Shown: in pieces, positions 1 to 9,408 of the stretch
Layout of the letters: every line of letters starts with the position of its first letter
Position numbering within the stretch: the first letter of the stretch is position 1
From: Pedobacter sp. KBW06
GTDB lineage: Bacteria > Bacteroidota > Bacteroidia > Sphingobacteriales > Sphingobacteriaceae
NCBI RefSeq assembly: GCF_003852525.1
Contig: NZ_QAJL01000001.1
Location: 953,080 to 1,017,079 of the forward strand
Reading direction: 5' to 3'
DNA: 64,000 nt
Made by a program: the position numbers and the translations under genes
Notes under the pieces: model-generated
Told to the model about the DNA's origin: nothing
The model's input: the letters and a program-made list of their open reading frames with translations, nothing else
Databases searched by the model: none

Positions 1-932
1 TAATAATTTGAGGTACGACCGTTTAATCCGTTCACGGTGTAAGGCATCAAAACGTCTTTCATCCTTGCCACTGTCGCAAGTTCTCTTTGAAGATAACTGC
101 ATATGGATTCCTGTATCGGAGGAACATCAATATTATACCCGTCTTTACGTTCTGGCCTAATATTCTCGATTGTCCTTAAAAAAACAAGCAGTTCCATTTC
201 CTGCTCTTCATATGGCATATCTGCATTAATGAGTTGGACAGAATACTCCAACATAAATTCGTAAAAAACCAGAGGATTAAAATTCCATCCAATTAAAATT
301 TTAAGCAGCTTTAAGGTATCGGTATCAGACGTAGGGCTTTCGACATAAGCTAAAAGACCCCAGGTAAGGTTTTGCAAATAAAAAAATTGTCTCCAGCTTT
401 TAATTTTTGAATTGCCTGGAATATGCAGACCACTAAGATGACTATCAAGAATATGGGTTAATTCCGGATCAACCTGTCTTAATTCTAGATTATGTTTAAT
501 ACGGTTCTGGTACGCGATTGCTTTTTTATTGTTGTAAATAATCCAATATGGAATATCGCCGTTCAAGTAAAAGAGATCGGAATACTTAGTATTAAGCGTC
601 TCTATTGTTTCGACAACTTCCGTAGCTATTTGATACAAAAAACCTTTAATCTTTAAATGGCAACTTTCTTTACAAGGCTCCAAATTGCTGTAGAGATTAT
701 ATAATTTATCAGCAAATACAGTAAGATTGGTTTGGGCAACTTTAATAAAGATCGATAATTTATCATAGGTATCCTGTTCTTCTATTCGTTTGTCAAGGTC
801 TACTAGAAATTCATCCCAAATAATCCTTACGGTAGCCTCTTCGTTAAAATACTCCTCTCCCCTGCAACAAATTTTGCCAAGCTTCACCACTGCTATAGTA
901 AAAGCATTCAACTGAATAAAGTCGCCTATCAA
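1..932 (-). CDS. Unrecognised Bacteroidota protein, 3' end cut by window edge
   Basis: One reverse-strand reading frame is open from about 959 to the left window edge, so at least 310 codons are present and the C-terminus is missing. No ATG lies at the beginning; the first plausible start is TTG at 932-930, after an in-frame stop near 973. The product looks soluble and mostly helical, with a Cys pair near the start (KICCRGEEYF) and a segment ending SYLQRELATVARMKDV. I do not recognise the family; an RteC-like element regulator was considered but no diagnostic motif was seen. It lies at the far side of the mobile element and is transcribed away from the cNMP-type regulator. Start and function are uncertain; that it is coding is fairly sure, since no stop occurs in 930 bases of AT-rich DNA. 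Confidence 0.6.
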   Translation of the reverse strand, partial: MIGDFIQLNAFTIAVVKLGKICCRGEEYFNEEATVRIIWDEFLVDLDKRIEEQDTYDKLSIFIKVAQTNLTVFADKLYNLYSNLEPCKESCHLKIKGFLYQIATEVVETIETLNTKYSDLFYLNGDIPYWIIYNNKKAIAYQNRIKHNLELRQVDPELTHILDSHLSGLHIPGNSKIKSWRQFFYLQNLTWGLLAYVESPTSDTDTLKLLKILIGWNFNPLVFYEFMLEYSVQLINADMPYEEQEMELLVFLRTIENIRPERKDGYNIDVPPIQESICSYLQRELATVARMKDVLMPYTVNGLNGRTSNY

Positions 933-1280
933 AGTATATCCCGTTTTGGTTAAACATGCAATGCCAAAGCTAATTCACCTATGAATCAAATTTTAGTGAG
1001 CAGAGTGTCAGAGGATTGCGTTACAATTAAAGTAAATATCACCAAAATGTGAGAAAATATAAAATTTATTTTTGTCATGTATAATCACACCCACAAGCAC
1101 GATAAAGGCCGTTTTTTTCCAAAAGTTACATACTTTCAGAGAAGTGGTGTCATGCGGAATACTAATATTTTAGTTGTTAATTGCTGGGAATAATTAACGA
1201 CACCTAAAGAAAATTGGAAATCAGCCTCACTAATCACCTTATTGATGATCCACTTTTCTTCGGTACAAAAAGTATAAGCT
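933..1280. other. Divergent intergenic region
   Basis: About 350 bases between the leftward truncated gene and the rightward cNMP-type regulator. It is AT-rich and contains no ORF, strong hairpin or repeat that I can see. It should carry the two divergent promoters, but no convincing Bacteroidota -33/-7 pair could be picked by eye. Confidence 0.4.
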
Positions 1281-1862
1281 ATGATCAATCCAGCCTTTCA
1301 ACTTTTGATAGAGGAACTTGAAAAGTACTACCCACTGATTTCAACAGGTTTCAAGTTAAAATTGCTTGAGAAATTATATGAAATAACTTATAAAAAAGGC
1401 AGTCGGGTATTGAACTACAAACAGATCCAGGATTCAGGCCTTTTCATTTATAAAGGTTCAGCAGTAGAGTTATTCGTAAATCCAACTACATTGGAAGAAA
1501 CTGCGAGTAAGTTCTGGTTTGAAAAAGATTTCCCATATACAACCCCTGGCTTATTCGGAAGAGAACCATCGCCAAGTTATATAAAGCTTCTGGAAGACAC
1601 CCATTTTGTCGGTATACCTTTCGATGAATTCTTAAAGATGAAATCAGATTTTTCAGAGATAGAACCACTTACAGAGAACATTAGGGGTCATTATGATAAA
1701 CTGCGTCATGAGTATGAAGAGGATTTTAGGTTCTCTGCCAGGCGTAGGGTAAAACGTTTAGAACAGGCGCATCCCAACATCTACAATCTAGCAGAAATAC
1801 AACACATTGCCCAATTTCACAAGATCAGTCTGGAAACGCTTAGAAGAATTAGAAAACATTAA
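1281..1862 (+). CDS. Crp/Fnr-type cyclic nucleotide-binding domain protein
   Basis: 193 residues. The first 120 or so resemble the N-terminal beta-roll of Crp-family proteins of Bacteroidota: a helical lead (FQLLIEELEKYY), then a jelly-roll with GSRVLNYKQIQDSG and GSAVELF-like strands. The C-terminal 40 residues (NLAEIQHIAQFHKISLETLRRI) look like a compact helix-turn-helix in which FHKISLETLRRIR would be the recognition part. Many such proteins in this phylum keep the fold without binding cAMP, and no clear phosphate-binding cassette is seen, so a ligand cannot be claimed. It stands alone, followed at once by a strong hairpin terminator. Role inferred: regulator of the accessory block to its right. 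Confidence 0.6.
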   Translation: MINPAFQLLIEELEKYYPLISTGFKLKLLEKLYEITYKKGSRVLNYKQIQDSGLFIYKGSAVELFVNPTTLEETASKFWFEKDFPYTTPGLFGREPSPSYIKLLEDTHFVGIPFDEFLKMKSDFSEIEPLTENIRGHYDKLRHEYEEDFRFSARRRVKRLEQAHPNIYNLAEIQHIAQFHKISLETLRRIRKH

Positions 1863-1909
1863 AAAGCCACAAATGTGCGATTGAAACACCACATTTGCGG
1901 CTTTTTTTT
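1861..1909 (+). terminator. Intrinsic terminator after the cNMP-type regulator
   Basis: An AAAAAGCC-rich arm with CAAATGTG pairs with CACATTTG and GGC, then a run of T. The hairpin starts directly at the stop codon. The A-rich left arm makes it potentially bidirectional. Confidence 0.75.
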
Positions 1910-2101
1910 GCCTCAAATATGTGATTTCCCCGGGCATAAGTTTCTCAACTTTAATCTTACGGTGAAGCTTATTATTCACTGTCATTCAATTTTAAAGAAA
2001 GGAGGGCTGTGACAAAGAGTAAAAAACATGATCAGCGGGCTATGTACCCGCCAGTGACGGCAGTCACAAAATCAATTGAGTGACAAATCAATTTTACATC
2101 T

Positions 2102-2563
2102 ATGGAAAGTATAACCGAGCGTAATAGATCATTTAGATTTAATGACAGTATTAAAGAATGGCTGGTATTTAGTATCTGCCTTATTTGTACTTTTTTATTT
2201 CTGTTTTCAGCTTATGAAAAAATAATTGATCATAGCAGGTTCGCAAAGGGTTTGTCTAAGGTATCAATCATTAGTTCTTACGCAATAATTATTGCCTGGG
2301 CTGTACCTATTTTAGAGATACTGGTATCCATATTATTAATCATCCCAAAGACACATCGATGGGGTCTTTATGGATTTGCAGGTTTAATGATCCTATTTAC
2401 GATTTACATCTTGAGTATGCTACTCTGGAAAGAGACATTGCCTTGTCATTGTAATTTGATTATTGAAAAATTAAGCTGGGGGCAACATTTATGGTTCAAT
2501 CTGGCATTTATTGCCATAGCCATAATTGCGGTTAAACTTAGCGAACCAAATCTTAAATCTTAA
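2102..2563 (+). CDS. MauE/DoxX-like redox-associated membrane protein
   Basis: 153 residues with four predicted membrane spans (about 19-38, 58-81, 88-108 and 127-146), the usual plan of MauE/DoxX family proteins. A CxC pair (Cys115, Cys117, in LPCHCN) lies between spans 3 and 4, where MauE-type proteins carry redox cysteines. Family knowledge: MauE-like proteins help form or handle disulfides in exported proteins. The gene is followed after 10 bases by a small exported protein with two cysteines, and the convergent operon encodes a CxxC thioredoxin-fold protein. I infer a small periplasmic disulfide module. The 5' region (2035-2067) has two short hairpins. The call is good at family level; the substrate is unknown. 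Confidence 0.7.
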   Translation: MESITERNRSFRFNDSIKEWLVFSICLICTFLFLFSAYEKIIDHSRFAKGLSKVSIISSYAIIIAWAVPILEILVSILLIIPKTHRWGLYGFAGLMILFTIYILSMLLWKETLPCHCNLIIEKLSWGQHLWFNLAFIAIAIIAVKLSEPNLKS

Positions 2564-2573
2564 ACGTAACAAC

Positions 2574-2879
2574 ATGAACAATCTTAAAAAACTGGCTTTA
2601 GGCTTATCAGTAGGCGCAATGGCTATTGGATTCAGTGCTTTCAAAAGTACCGTAAATGCAAACGCTAAATTTGCTCAACAAAAATTCTATAACACAACTG
2701 GCACTCAAAGCACAGATCCAAAAGACTATGAGTACAGACCGGATGGTGCTTGTGAAAGCCTACCTGCTGCTGCTTGTAGTGCTGTATGGAACTATTCTGG
2801 AACATTATCAGAGGGAGACCACCCAAATGGATCAAGAGTTTCCTCCAACGACGAGATTGGTACCTGGAATGGTAATTAA
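2574..2879 (+). CDS. DUF6520-like small exported protein
   Basis: The start is set at ATG 2574, giving 101 residues that begin MNNLKKLALGLSVGAMAIGF, a clear Sec signal. A longer frame from 2526 would overlap the MauE gene and put residues before the signal, so it is not preferred. The mature part is short, polar and Gly/Ser/Asn-rich, with two cysteines (Cys60 and Cys68, in ACESLPAAACSA). It resembles the small DUF6520 proteins of Bacteroidota that often sit near MauE-like genes. Function is unknown. The two cysteines and the neighbour suggest a disulfide-bearing secreted or periplasmic peptide. It ends just before a strong bidirectional terminator. Confidence 0.65.
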   Translation: MNNLKKLALGLSVGAMAIGFSAFKSTVNANAKFAQQKFYNTTGTQSTDPKDYEYRPDGACESLPAAACSAVWNYSGTLSEGDHPNGSRVSSNDEIGTWNGN

Positions 2880-2881
2880 AT

Positions 2882-2912
2882 ATAGAAGGGCTGCTTTTTG
2901 CAGCCCTTCTAT
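2882..2912 (+). terminator. Bidirectional terminator between DUF6520-like and TlpA-like genes
   Basis: ATAGAAGGGCTGC pairs perfectly with GCAGCCCTTCTAT around a TTTTT loop. It lies between convergent genes and overlaps the stop of the reverse-strand gene. No long T tract follows on either side, so strength is uncertain. Confidence 0.6.
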
Positions 2913-4423
2913 TAGTTTAAATGTTTCGCTTCCAACAGAAGAGCGGACAACCTTTCTGCTGAACTTCGTAAATCACTTTCTGTATTATTGAATAGCTTTC
3001 CCTTCTTATCTATAATTATTGGTCTTGGATAGGATGTAATTGCAAAGTGATAAATGACGGGGTGGTTTACTCCCAAACCCTTCGTATATAAATTAATAGC
3101 TGACAATGATGTGTACTCTCCATCCTTAACACTTTTTATCCATTTCTCTTTATTTTTATCAACTGATATTGTGATAAACACTACGTTAGTATCCTTCTCA
3201 AACGATTTCTCGACCTTGGAAAGAATTAATTCATAATAAGTACCACATCCGGCACACCCAGTGAACCAGAAATCAATAAAAACAACCTTACCTAAAAACT
3301 GGCTCAGTTTGATAAAACGGCCATTGGTATCGGGCAATGAGAAATCAAAAACATCACTTCCTTTAGTTTGAGTATTAGCTGTAGTTGCTATTAGCTTCAT
3401 GTAGTCTTTATCTGAAATACTTTTTAAAGCGGTATCAATGACCATTTTTTGATCAGTAATTTCTGTAAAATCAGTAAGAATATATTCCGTCAATACCCGT
3501 TCCTTTAACTTTCGGTTTGCGATATTGTTGATCCTTGTCCACTTTCCTCTATCTTTTAATACCAAATTTTCAAACTGGAACTGACGCAATAAAAATGACG
3601 TATAAAACAAAGAAAGAGGAAGTACCCTATCCGGGAACTCTACCTTTGATCTAATTTCCTGTAAATACAAATCTATAACCTTCCTTTTATCTACTGAATT
3701 TAGCGCATGAATTTGTTTGCTCATAGAATTCAGTCGTTTGTAAATTCTTATCATTTTTTTTGAATACAAATTTACTTTGATCAGATCAAAGGCGAGATCA
3801 CTCATATTTGATTTATTCCTTTCGAGAACAATGTCATTACCATAATCAAGAACTGTAGCAAAGGAAATTGAACGTTTTAACTCCCCAATTAAACCTTTAT
3901 CAGTTATAGGATTACGTTGTTTTAACCATTCGACTTGATTCTTCCTCTCATTTTGATCTATCAGGTATTGACAGGTATATTTTTCCGAACCTTTTCCGTT
4001 AAACAGAAGACTCTGAATACCCAAATTACCATCAAGGTTATTCGCACTAACAACCACATTAATGTCATCGCCCCGCTCTGCTAGATAGGAAGTAAACAAT
4101 TGCATTATAGTCCCCTTACTTGGCCTATAGGCAAGAGACACATAAACAGGATTCCTAGTTTTTATTTCAAATTGAAACGTTCCAACGTCTGAAATCGCAA
4201 CTTTTTGTTTTCTTTCCCGCAGGGTTAAAGATTCTCCAAATGCGAATTTGCAATCTTTGTAGACCAGCACTATAGAGTCTTTGTGGTTACCTTTTAATAC
4301 CCCACTTATTTTAACATTTGCAGGAACATATTTTTGCGCTAATACAAGGCTGTTAAAAGCAAAGCAATTAAACAACAGGACTATCGTAAGTGCAAAAACT
4401 CTGTTTTGACCTATATTTTTCAT
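2912..4423 (-). CDS. TlpA-like thioredoxin-fold protein
   Basis: 503 residues with an N-terminal signal peptide (hydrophobic stretch ending SLVLAQ). An N-terminal all-beta region resembles DUF4369 domains, a helical middle follows, and a C-terminal redoxin domain starts near residue 350 (FDFSLPDTNGRFIKLSQFLG). The redox site is CAGC near residue 389, in FWFTGCAGCGTYYE, a WCxxC-like arrangement with Thr-Gly before the first Cys. Such proteins are periplasmic disulfide reductases, often encoded with SusC/SusD pairs in Sphingobacteriaceae. It is the last gene of the SusC-SusD-TlpA operon, 15 bases after susD. The target protein is unknown; the convergent MauE/DUF6520 pair makes a shared redox role plausible. 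Confidence 0.8.
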   Translation of the reverse strand: MKNIGQNRVFALTIVLLFNCFAFNSLVLAQKYVPANVKISGVLKGNHKDSIVLVYKDCKFAFGESLTLRERKQKVAISDVGTFQFEIKTRNPVYVSLAYRPSKGTIMQLFTSYLAERGDDINVVVSANNLDGNLGIQSLLFNGKGSEKYTCQYLIDQNERKNQVEWLKQRNPITDKGLIGELKRSISFATVLDYGNDIVLERNKSNMSDLAFDLIKVNLYSKKMIRIYKRLNSMSKQIHALNSVDKRKVIDLYLQEIRSKVEFPDRVLPLSLFYTSFLLRQFQFENLVLKDRGKWTRINNIANRKLKERVLTEYILTDFTEITDQKMVIDTALKSISDKDYMKLIATTANTQTKGSDVFDFSLPDTNGRFIKLSQFLGKVVFIDFWFTGCAGCGTYYELILSKVEKSFEKDTNVVFITISVDKNKEKWIKSVKDGEYTSLSAINLYTKGLGVNHPVIYHFAITSYPRPIIIDKKGKLFNNTESDLRSSAERLSALLLEAKHLN

Positions 4424-4438
4424 GATTTATTTTTTAGA

Positions 4439-5842
4439 TTAATCCCTTTTATTCTGTTCAATTCCACTTAACCTGATTTCATCCGGCGGTATGGAAAGCG
4501 TATATTTAAGATCATTAGGTGTGAGGATGTACATCTGCCCGTTCAGTGTTCTTTTTAAGATAATTGCATAGGTAGGATCTATATTTAACCTTCTCAGGTC
4601 TGTCCACCTCAATTCCCGAAACAGCAATTCCTTTCTTCTTTCCTCCAAAATTATTTTGACAGCTGCTGTAGTGTTTGAAGCCGTTAAATCAACATAAGTG
4701 CTACTCCCGTCTGGATTTTTCCTCCATCTTGTTTTGAGTAGTAAATTTAAGTCGGCCATAGCCTCATCAATTTTGTGTTTCCTAGCCAAACACTCTGAGC
4801 GGATCAGCAGCATTTCGTCAACCGCAAGGCCATTAAAGAAAACATTGGAACCACTGTAATTACCCTTAAACTTCGCATCCGATCCAGAGAGGGTAAAGTA
4901 TAGCGATTTGCGCAGATCATTCATTTCGTACGCCTTATACAATTCAGTGTCAACACTAAAGTTCGTTCTGCTTATAATTCTGTAAGTTGCTGCTTCGCTG
5001 TGAAATATCACCTCGGTATTGAACCTTATAAAGGGAAGTGCTGCCGTTGGTTTAAGTGTATTGTAATCTATTAGAAGCTCCGAAATGCCAAGAGAAGCAT
5101 TTGAATTCTTTAAAGCGCTGTCAAAGTCGCCCATAGACAGGTAAATTCTAGCCAATAGCGCATAAACGGCATTTTTAGACGGTCTGGTCAAATAAACCGA
5201 TTTTGAGGGGAGTAATTCGAGGGCATTATTTAAATCTGTAACAATCTGTTCGTATGTTGCTTTAACACTTGTTCTCCGAACTTGCTCATTGACGTTTGAT
5301 GATAAACGCATTGGAAGTCCCAAATCATTGTTAGCACCAATTTCTTGATAGGGTTTGCAAAACAATTGGGAAAGATTAAAGTAGCTGAATGCCCGATAGA
5401 ACAAAGCACTTCCTTTCACATTACCCCAATCCTTTAAATTATGTTCTGTGGTGGTAATTTTACTTATCCCCTCAATTACCAGATTGGCATATAATATTTT
5501 CTTATAGCTTTGATCCCAATCTGGATTATAAGTCTCACCACCATATAGGTCTTTTGACCATATATAATTATTTCGTTCCAAAAAACTACCACTACCTTCC
5601 CAGTTTGCCAAAGTGACAAAGTAGTTATCAGAACAAACCTCATTTAAACCCGGATAATTAGTATTAAACACATCCGTATTGTCCAATATCGCCTGAAAAT
5701 CCTGAATGGTTGTAGGTACGGTCAATGATTTATCCGGCTTTGCTTCCAACCATTCCTTTTTACAAGCTTGATTTAAAATTAAGACTAGAACTATATACAT
5801 GATATGTATTAGTCTTTTGTGAAATGAATTTTGATTTTTCAT
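4439..5842 (-). CDS. SusD/RagB-like outer-membrane lipoprotein
   Basis: 467 residues. A lipoprotein signal ends in LNQACKKEW (lipid Cys about residue 27). The fold signature of SusD is seen: helical TPR-like repeats (GSALFYRAFSYFNLSQLF; AVYALLARIYLSMGDF), a central loop region, and a C-terminal ILEERRKELLFRELRWTDLR block, which is the classic RagB/SusD end. SusD proteins form the lid over a SusC barrel and select the ligand. It lies 12 bases downstream of the SusC gene and is surely co-transcribed. No glycoside hydrolase, sulfatase or peptidase is near, so the cargo may not be a polysaccharide. Confidence 0.92.
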   Translation of the reverse strand: MKNQNSFHKRLIHIMYIVLVLILNQACKKEWLEAKPDKSLTVPTTIQDFQAILDNTDVFNTNYPGLNEVCSDNYFVTLANWEGSGSFLERNNYIWSKDLYGGETYNPDWDQSYKKILYANLVIEGISKITTTEHNLKDWGNVKGSALFYRAFSYFNLSQLFCKPYQEIGANNDLGLPMRLSSNVNEQVRRTSVKATYEQIVTDLNNALELLPSKSVYLTRPSKNAVYALLARIYLSMGDFDSALKNSNASLGISELLIDYNTLKPTAALPFIRFNTEVIFHSEAATYRIISRTNFSVDTELYKAYEMNDLRKSLYFTLSGSDAKFKGNYSGSNVFFNGLAVDEMLLIRSECLARKHKIDEAMADLNLLLKTRWRKNPDGSSTYVDLTASNTTAAVKIILEERRKELLFRELRWTDLRRLNIDPTYAIILKRTLNGQMYILTPNDLKYTLSIPPDEIRLSGIEQNKRD

Positions 5843-5853
5843 GATTACATAGG

Positions 5854-8800
5854 TTATAAGTTGATTTTTAGCCCTAGTGCAAATGTTTTCGGGCTTGGAA
5901 AAATTGTGGTTGTGTTTGATCCGGGAACAAAATCAGGATCAAGTTTGCTATTGGCGGCCTTCCAAAGAATACCGATATTATTCATGTAGGCGTATAGCTG
6001 AATATTTTTTACAGGAATAAAAGGGAAATTGGATTTTCTTAAAGTGTAGCTTAAACCAATATCCTGTAATCTTATATGATCGCCCTTCTCTATCCGAATA
6101 GATGAATTAGCATAAAACTTATCTCTGGCAGAATTTGCAGGGTATACAGCTGAGGGAACATTAGTGGTCAATTCATCCCCTGGCTTCATCCAACGATGGC
6201 TATAATCGGCATTCCCTTGAATACTGTTCTGGTAAAGGTCAGTGTAACTAACGGATGGCTGCCGGAAGTAATAATTAAATTTGAAACTGATATTTATCGT
6301 TAACGCCAGATCAGCATAACTAAAAGTATTCGACAGCCCTCCAAAAAAGGTTGGTCGTGCCGAACCATTATATTTTAGTGCCGATAATTCTGTGGCGTTC
6401 AGGGCTGCATAGTCTTTACTACTCACACCATTTACGAACCCCAACGGATCACCATTATCAGGATCAAGTCCAGCCCAAGGCAAACTAAACACACTATATA
6501 CAGGTTTTCCAACTATCGGAACTATTGATCTGCCGTTTAAACCATCCGAACCAACTAACTGGCTATTGGATGCTTTAACATCATACTTAGTAACCTTATC
6601 GGTGGCATGGCTGATTAACATTGAGGTATTCCATCCAAATTTCCCAATGATGTTTCTGGAATTTAAACTTAGATCGAAACCGCTGCCTTTCATTTCGGCA
6701 AAATTCCCGTTAAAATTCACTACCCCCGTATTGGGAGCTAATTGAGTACTGCCGATCAGGTCAATTCCTCTTTTTAGAAAATATTCAAAACTGCCCGTTA
6801 GCCTGTTATCACTAAATGCGAAGTCCAAACCAAATTTAGTCTGCCTTATCCTTTCCCACCTTAAATCTGGGTTTCCGACATTTCCTATCTCAGCATAACC
6901 GATTCTGGTATATTTTGCGGAAGACAATCTATAAAAAGTTGTTATCCCCGTTGTTGACCTATCAAGATTACCATTGTACCCGTACGTCATAGTAAGGCTT
7001 AGTTGTGGTAACCATTTGAGTCGATAAAATTTTTCAGCGGAAACATTCCATTTCCCTCCTATTGACCATAAAGGGACAGATTTTTGATTGGTAGAAACCC
7101 CGAAATAGTTGGAACCATCTATTCTGGTACTTCCTGTGAAAATATATCTCTGCTTATAGGCGTAAGAGCCAATAGCATAGGCAGACCTTAAACGCTCTAA
7201 AGTCCCTCCTATTACGGTTCCATCGGGTATATTTGCGCCACCTGCGGGATTTGTATCATAATATTCATTGTAGTTAACAAGGCCGTAAGTAGCTAAGTTA
7301 TCATCATACCCATACATTGCCCCTCCCCTTAGATCAGTCGCTGACTGGCTAAGTTCATATCCTGTAAGGATTGAGATATCATGATTACCTAATGTTTTAA
7401 CAAAGTTTAATTGCGCCCTAAAATTTTGAGATATAATATTACCGTTCTGATAGTTCAATATTCCTCCAATCGGCACATGATAATCTATTACACGATCATT
7501 TGACAATACTGAAAACTGATTGATCAGATTTCTTGCATAATAACTGTCTTTATTCTGAAATGCCTTCCTTTCGGTGGATGATCTTTGGTACTGGTATTTT
7601 AGATCAAAGTTAATCCCTTTTAGAAGATCATATTTTAAGCCTGTGACTATTCTTGAGTCAGTTGACTTGCTCCTGTTTTCAGTAAGTCCAATTTCATTTA
7701 ACGGAACGTAAGTCCAATCTAAGAACCCCTTAGAAGGTGCGGAAGCAATATAACTATCCCTGTAACTTTTAGTAATGGCCAAGGGGTTATCATTAAGGTC
7801 TGCATATTGTATGTATGGGTAATAAGTTGATCGCTGACCTAAAATTGAATTTAACGTATTATCGGAATTTGCCTCTGTTTGGGTATAGTAAAACCCGGCC
7901 GATAATTCCAGATTTTCCAGTGGCTTGAATGTATTTAACGTGTTTATGGTGATCCGTTGATTATCATTATTTATCAAACTCTGTAAACTTCTGTCCAGAC
8001 CGGATGAGACATAATAAGTTACTTTTTCAGTTCCTCCGCTCAAATTGATGGCATATTGCTGTGTAACTGCTTTTCTGTAGAAATATCTGGCGTTCTGATT
8101 TCTAACATCAATATTTTTTAGGCCATTAATTCCCGCTAACGAGTCTGCTGAAGATAGCTTACCATTGTTTGCCATTATCTCAACTGCCGGGGAGATAGCA
8201 GGGTAATTAATCATATCAGAAAGTGCGGTGGCATACTTCCCTTTATCATAAAGGAACTTTTCTACCTCGATGTAATCCGGGGACGATAAAAAATTAGGAT
8301 TATAAAATAAATCAGGCTTATTAGCTATGGTTAAATTTGAGTTCAATGAAACTTTCAACTGTTGATTGACATTACCTTTTTTAGTTGTAATGACAATTAC
8401 ACCGTTCCCGGCCTTCACTCCCCAAACAGAGGATGCCGCAGCATCTTTCAATACCGTCACCGAGATTACATCATTGGGATTGATGTTATTAATGTCGCCG
8501 CTATAAGGAAAATTGTCCACTATGATCAATGGCTGATCATTGGCTCTTATCGTACTTCTACCCCTTATGTTAATATCGAATTGTCCGTTAATGGTATTAC
8601 CTGTATTTGAATTAAAAACCAAACCGGAAGTAATGCCGTTCAACTTACTTAACACGTCTGTAGAAACCCTGCTTTCAAAAGCTGCTTTGACGGGCTGCGC
8701 AAAAGAGCCCGTTGCCCTTTCTTTGGGAATACTCTGATAACCAGTACTGACGATTGCCACCTCTTTCAGTTCATTATTATCTGATTCAAGAAGAATTTCG

Positions 8801-9078
8801 CCAAGATTGAGGCGCTGAATGTTTTTAAGCTCCTTCGTAATGCGGCCAATGCTTGTTATTATGACTGTTGCCCCAAGCTCCACATTATTGATTACAAACG
8901 TCCCCTGTTGGCTAGTGGTCGCATAGAGGTTTTTTCCCTTTATGCTAACATTGGCACCTGCGATGGGCAATTTATTTTCATCCATAATTTTCCCTTCCAA
9001 AGTAAGGGGAGCTTGCGCTTTAGCTTTAAAACTTAGGCAAAGCATGGCCATGACGATGTATATCGTTAATTTTTTCAT
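5854..9078 (-). CDS. SusC/RagA-family TonB-dependent receptor
   Basis: 1074 residues. There is a signal peptide, then a carboxypeptidase-regulatory-like beta domain (about 25-110: LEGKIMDENKLPIAGANVSI), a plug domain with DINIRGRSTI and VDNFPYSGDINNINP, and a long 22-strand barrel ending in a terminal LGLKINL strand with a final aromatic-poor tail. SusC receptors import large or complex ligands through the outer membrane with TonB energy. It is the first gene of a three-gene operon with SusD and a TlpA-like protein. No N-terminal FecR-interacting extension is seen, so control through a FecR/ECF pair is not indicated. The 58 bases upstream hold no clear leader. Confidence 0.93.
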   Translation of the reverse strand: MKKLTIYIVMAMLCLSFKAKAQAPLTLEGKIMDENKLPIAGANVSIKGKNLYATTSQQGTFVINNVELGATVIITSIGRITKELKNIQRLNLGEILLESDNNELKEVAIVSTGYQSIPKERATGSFAQPVKAAFESRVSTDVLSKLNGITSGLVFNSNTGNTINGQFDINIRGRSTIRANDQPLIIVDNFPYSGDINNINPNDVISVTVLKDAAASSVWGVKAGNGVIVITTKKGNVNQQLKVSLNSNLTIANKPDLFYNPNFLSSPDYIEVEKFLYDKGKYATALSDMINYPAISPAVEIMANNGKLSSADSLAGINGLKNIDVRNQNARYFYRKAVTQQYAINLSGGTEKVTYYVSSGLDRSLQSLINNDNQRITINTLNTFKPLENLELSAGFYYTQTEANSDNTLNSILGQRSTYYPYIQYADLNDNPLAITKSYRDSYIASAPSKGFLDWTYVPLNEIGLTENRSKSTDSRIVTGLKYDLLKGINFDLKYQYQRSSTERKAFQNKDSYYARNLINQFSVLSNDRVIDYHVPIGGILNYQNGNIISQNFRAQLNFVKTLGNHDISILTGYELSQSATDLRGGAMYGYDDNLATYGLVNYNEYYDTNPAGGANIPDGTVIGGTLERLRSAYAIGSYAYKQRYIFTGSTRIDGSNYFGVSTNQKSVPLWSIGGKWNVSAEKFYRLKWLPQLSLTMTYGYNGNLDRSTTGITTFYRLSSAKYTRIGYAEIGNVGNPDLRWERIRQTKFGLDFAFSDNRLTGSFEYFLKRGIDLIGSTQLAPNTGVVNFNGNFAEMKGSGFDLSLNSRNIIGKFGWNTSMLISHATDKVTKYDVKASNSQLVGSDGLNGRSIVPIVGKPVYSVFSLPWAGLDPDNGDPLGFVNGVSSKDYAALNATELSALKYNGSARPTFFGGLSNTFSYADLALTINISFKFNYYFRQPSVSYTDLYQNSIQGNADYSHRWMKPGDELTTNVPSAVYPANSARDKFYANSSIRIEKGDHIRLQDIGLSYTLRKSNFPFIPVKNIQLYAYMNNIGILWKAANSKLDPDFVPGSNTTTIFPSPKTFALGLKINL

Positions 9079-9408
9079 GTTAATGAGTTTAGTTGATCAA
9101 GAAATGTTTAGGGGGACGATTCTATCATTTCAGAACTAAACTGGCGGCTTAACAATATTCTCAAATAAGATTTCCAGAAACCTGTATTTCTTCTTGAATA
9201 AGTAATTGACATAGTGCGCTCTAACAATTGTATGTATACATACATTACTAAACCCAATAGCTATAAAAGCATCCGGTTCAGCCTTAATTTCTCCAAAGGT
9301 GAATAGCGATCTGTATGTAGTTTGCATTACCGTACATAATTTAGTTTACTATTGAATTATGTAACGGATTTGGCGACCTCAAATGAGCATGGACTCCAAA
9401 CCCGCTAT

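Noticed and set aside
1..932. RteC-type element regulator
   Set aside because: Considered for the truncated leftmost gene, but none of the sequence I recall of RteC was recognised.
2656..2991. Overlapping forward frame inside the DUF6520-like gene
   Set aside because: Shadow of the real gene; it runs through the terminator and has no signal or domain.
9136..9327. 63-codon reverse frame upstream of the SusC gene
   Set aside because: Composition is not protein-like, no motif, and no coupling to the next gene. Could not be supported as a gene.
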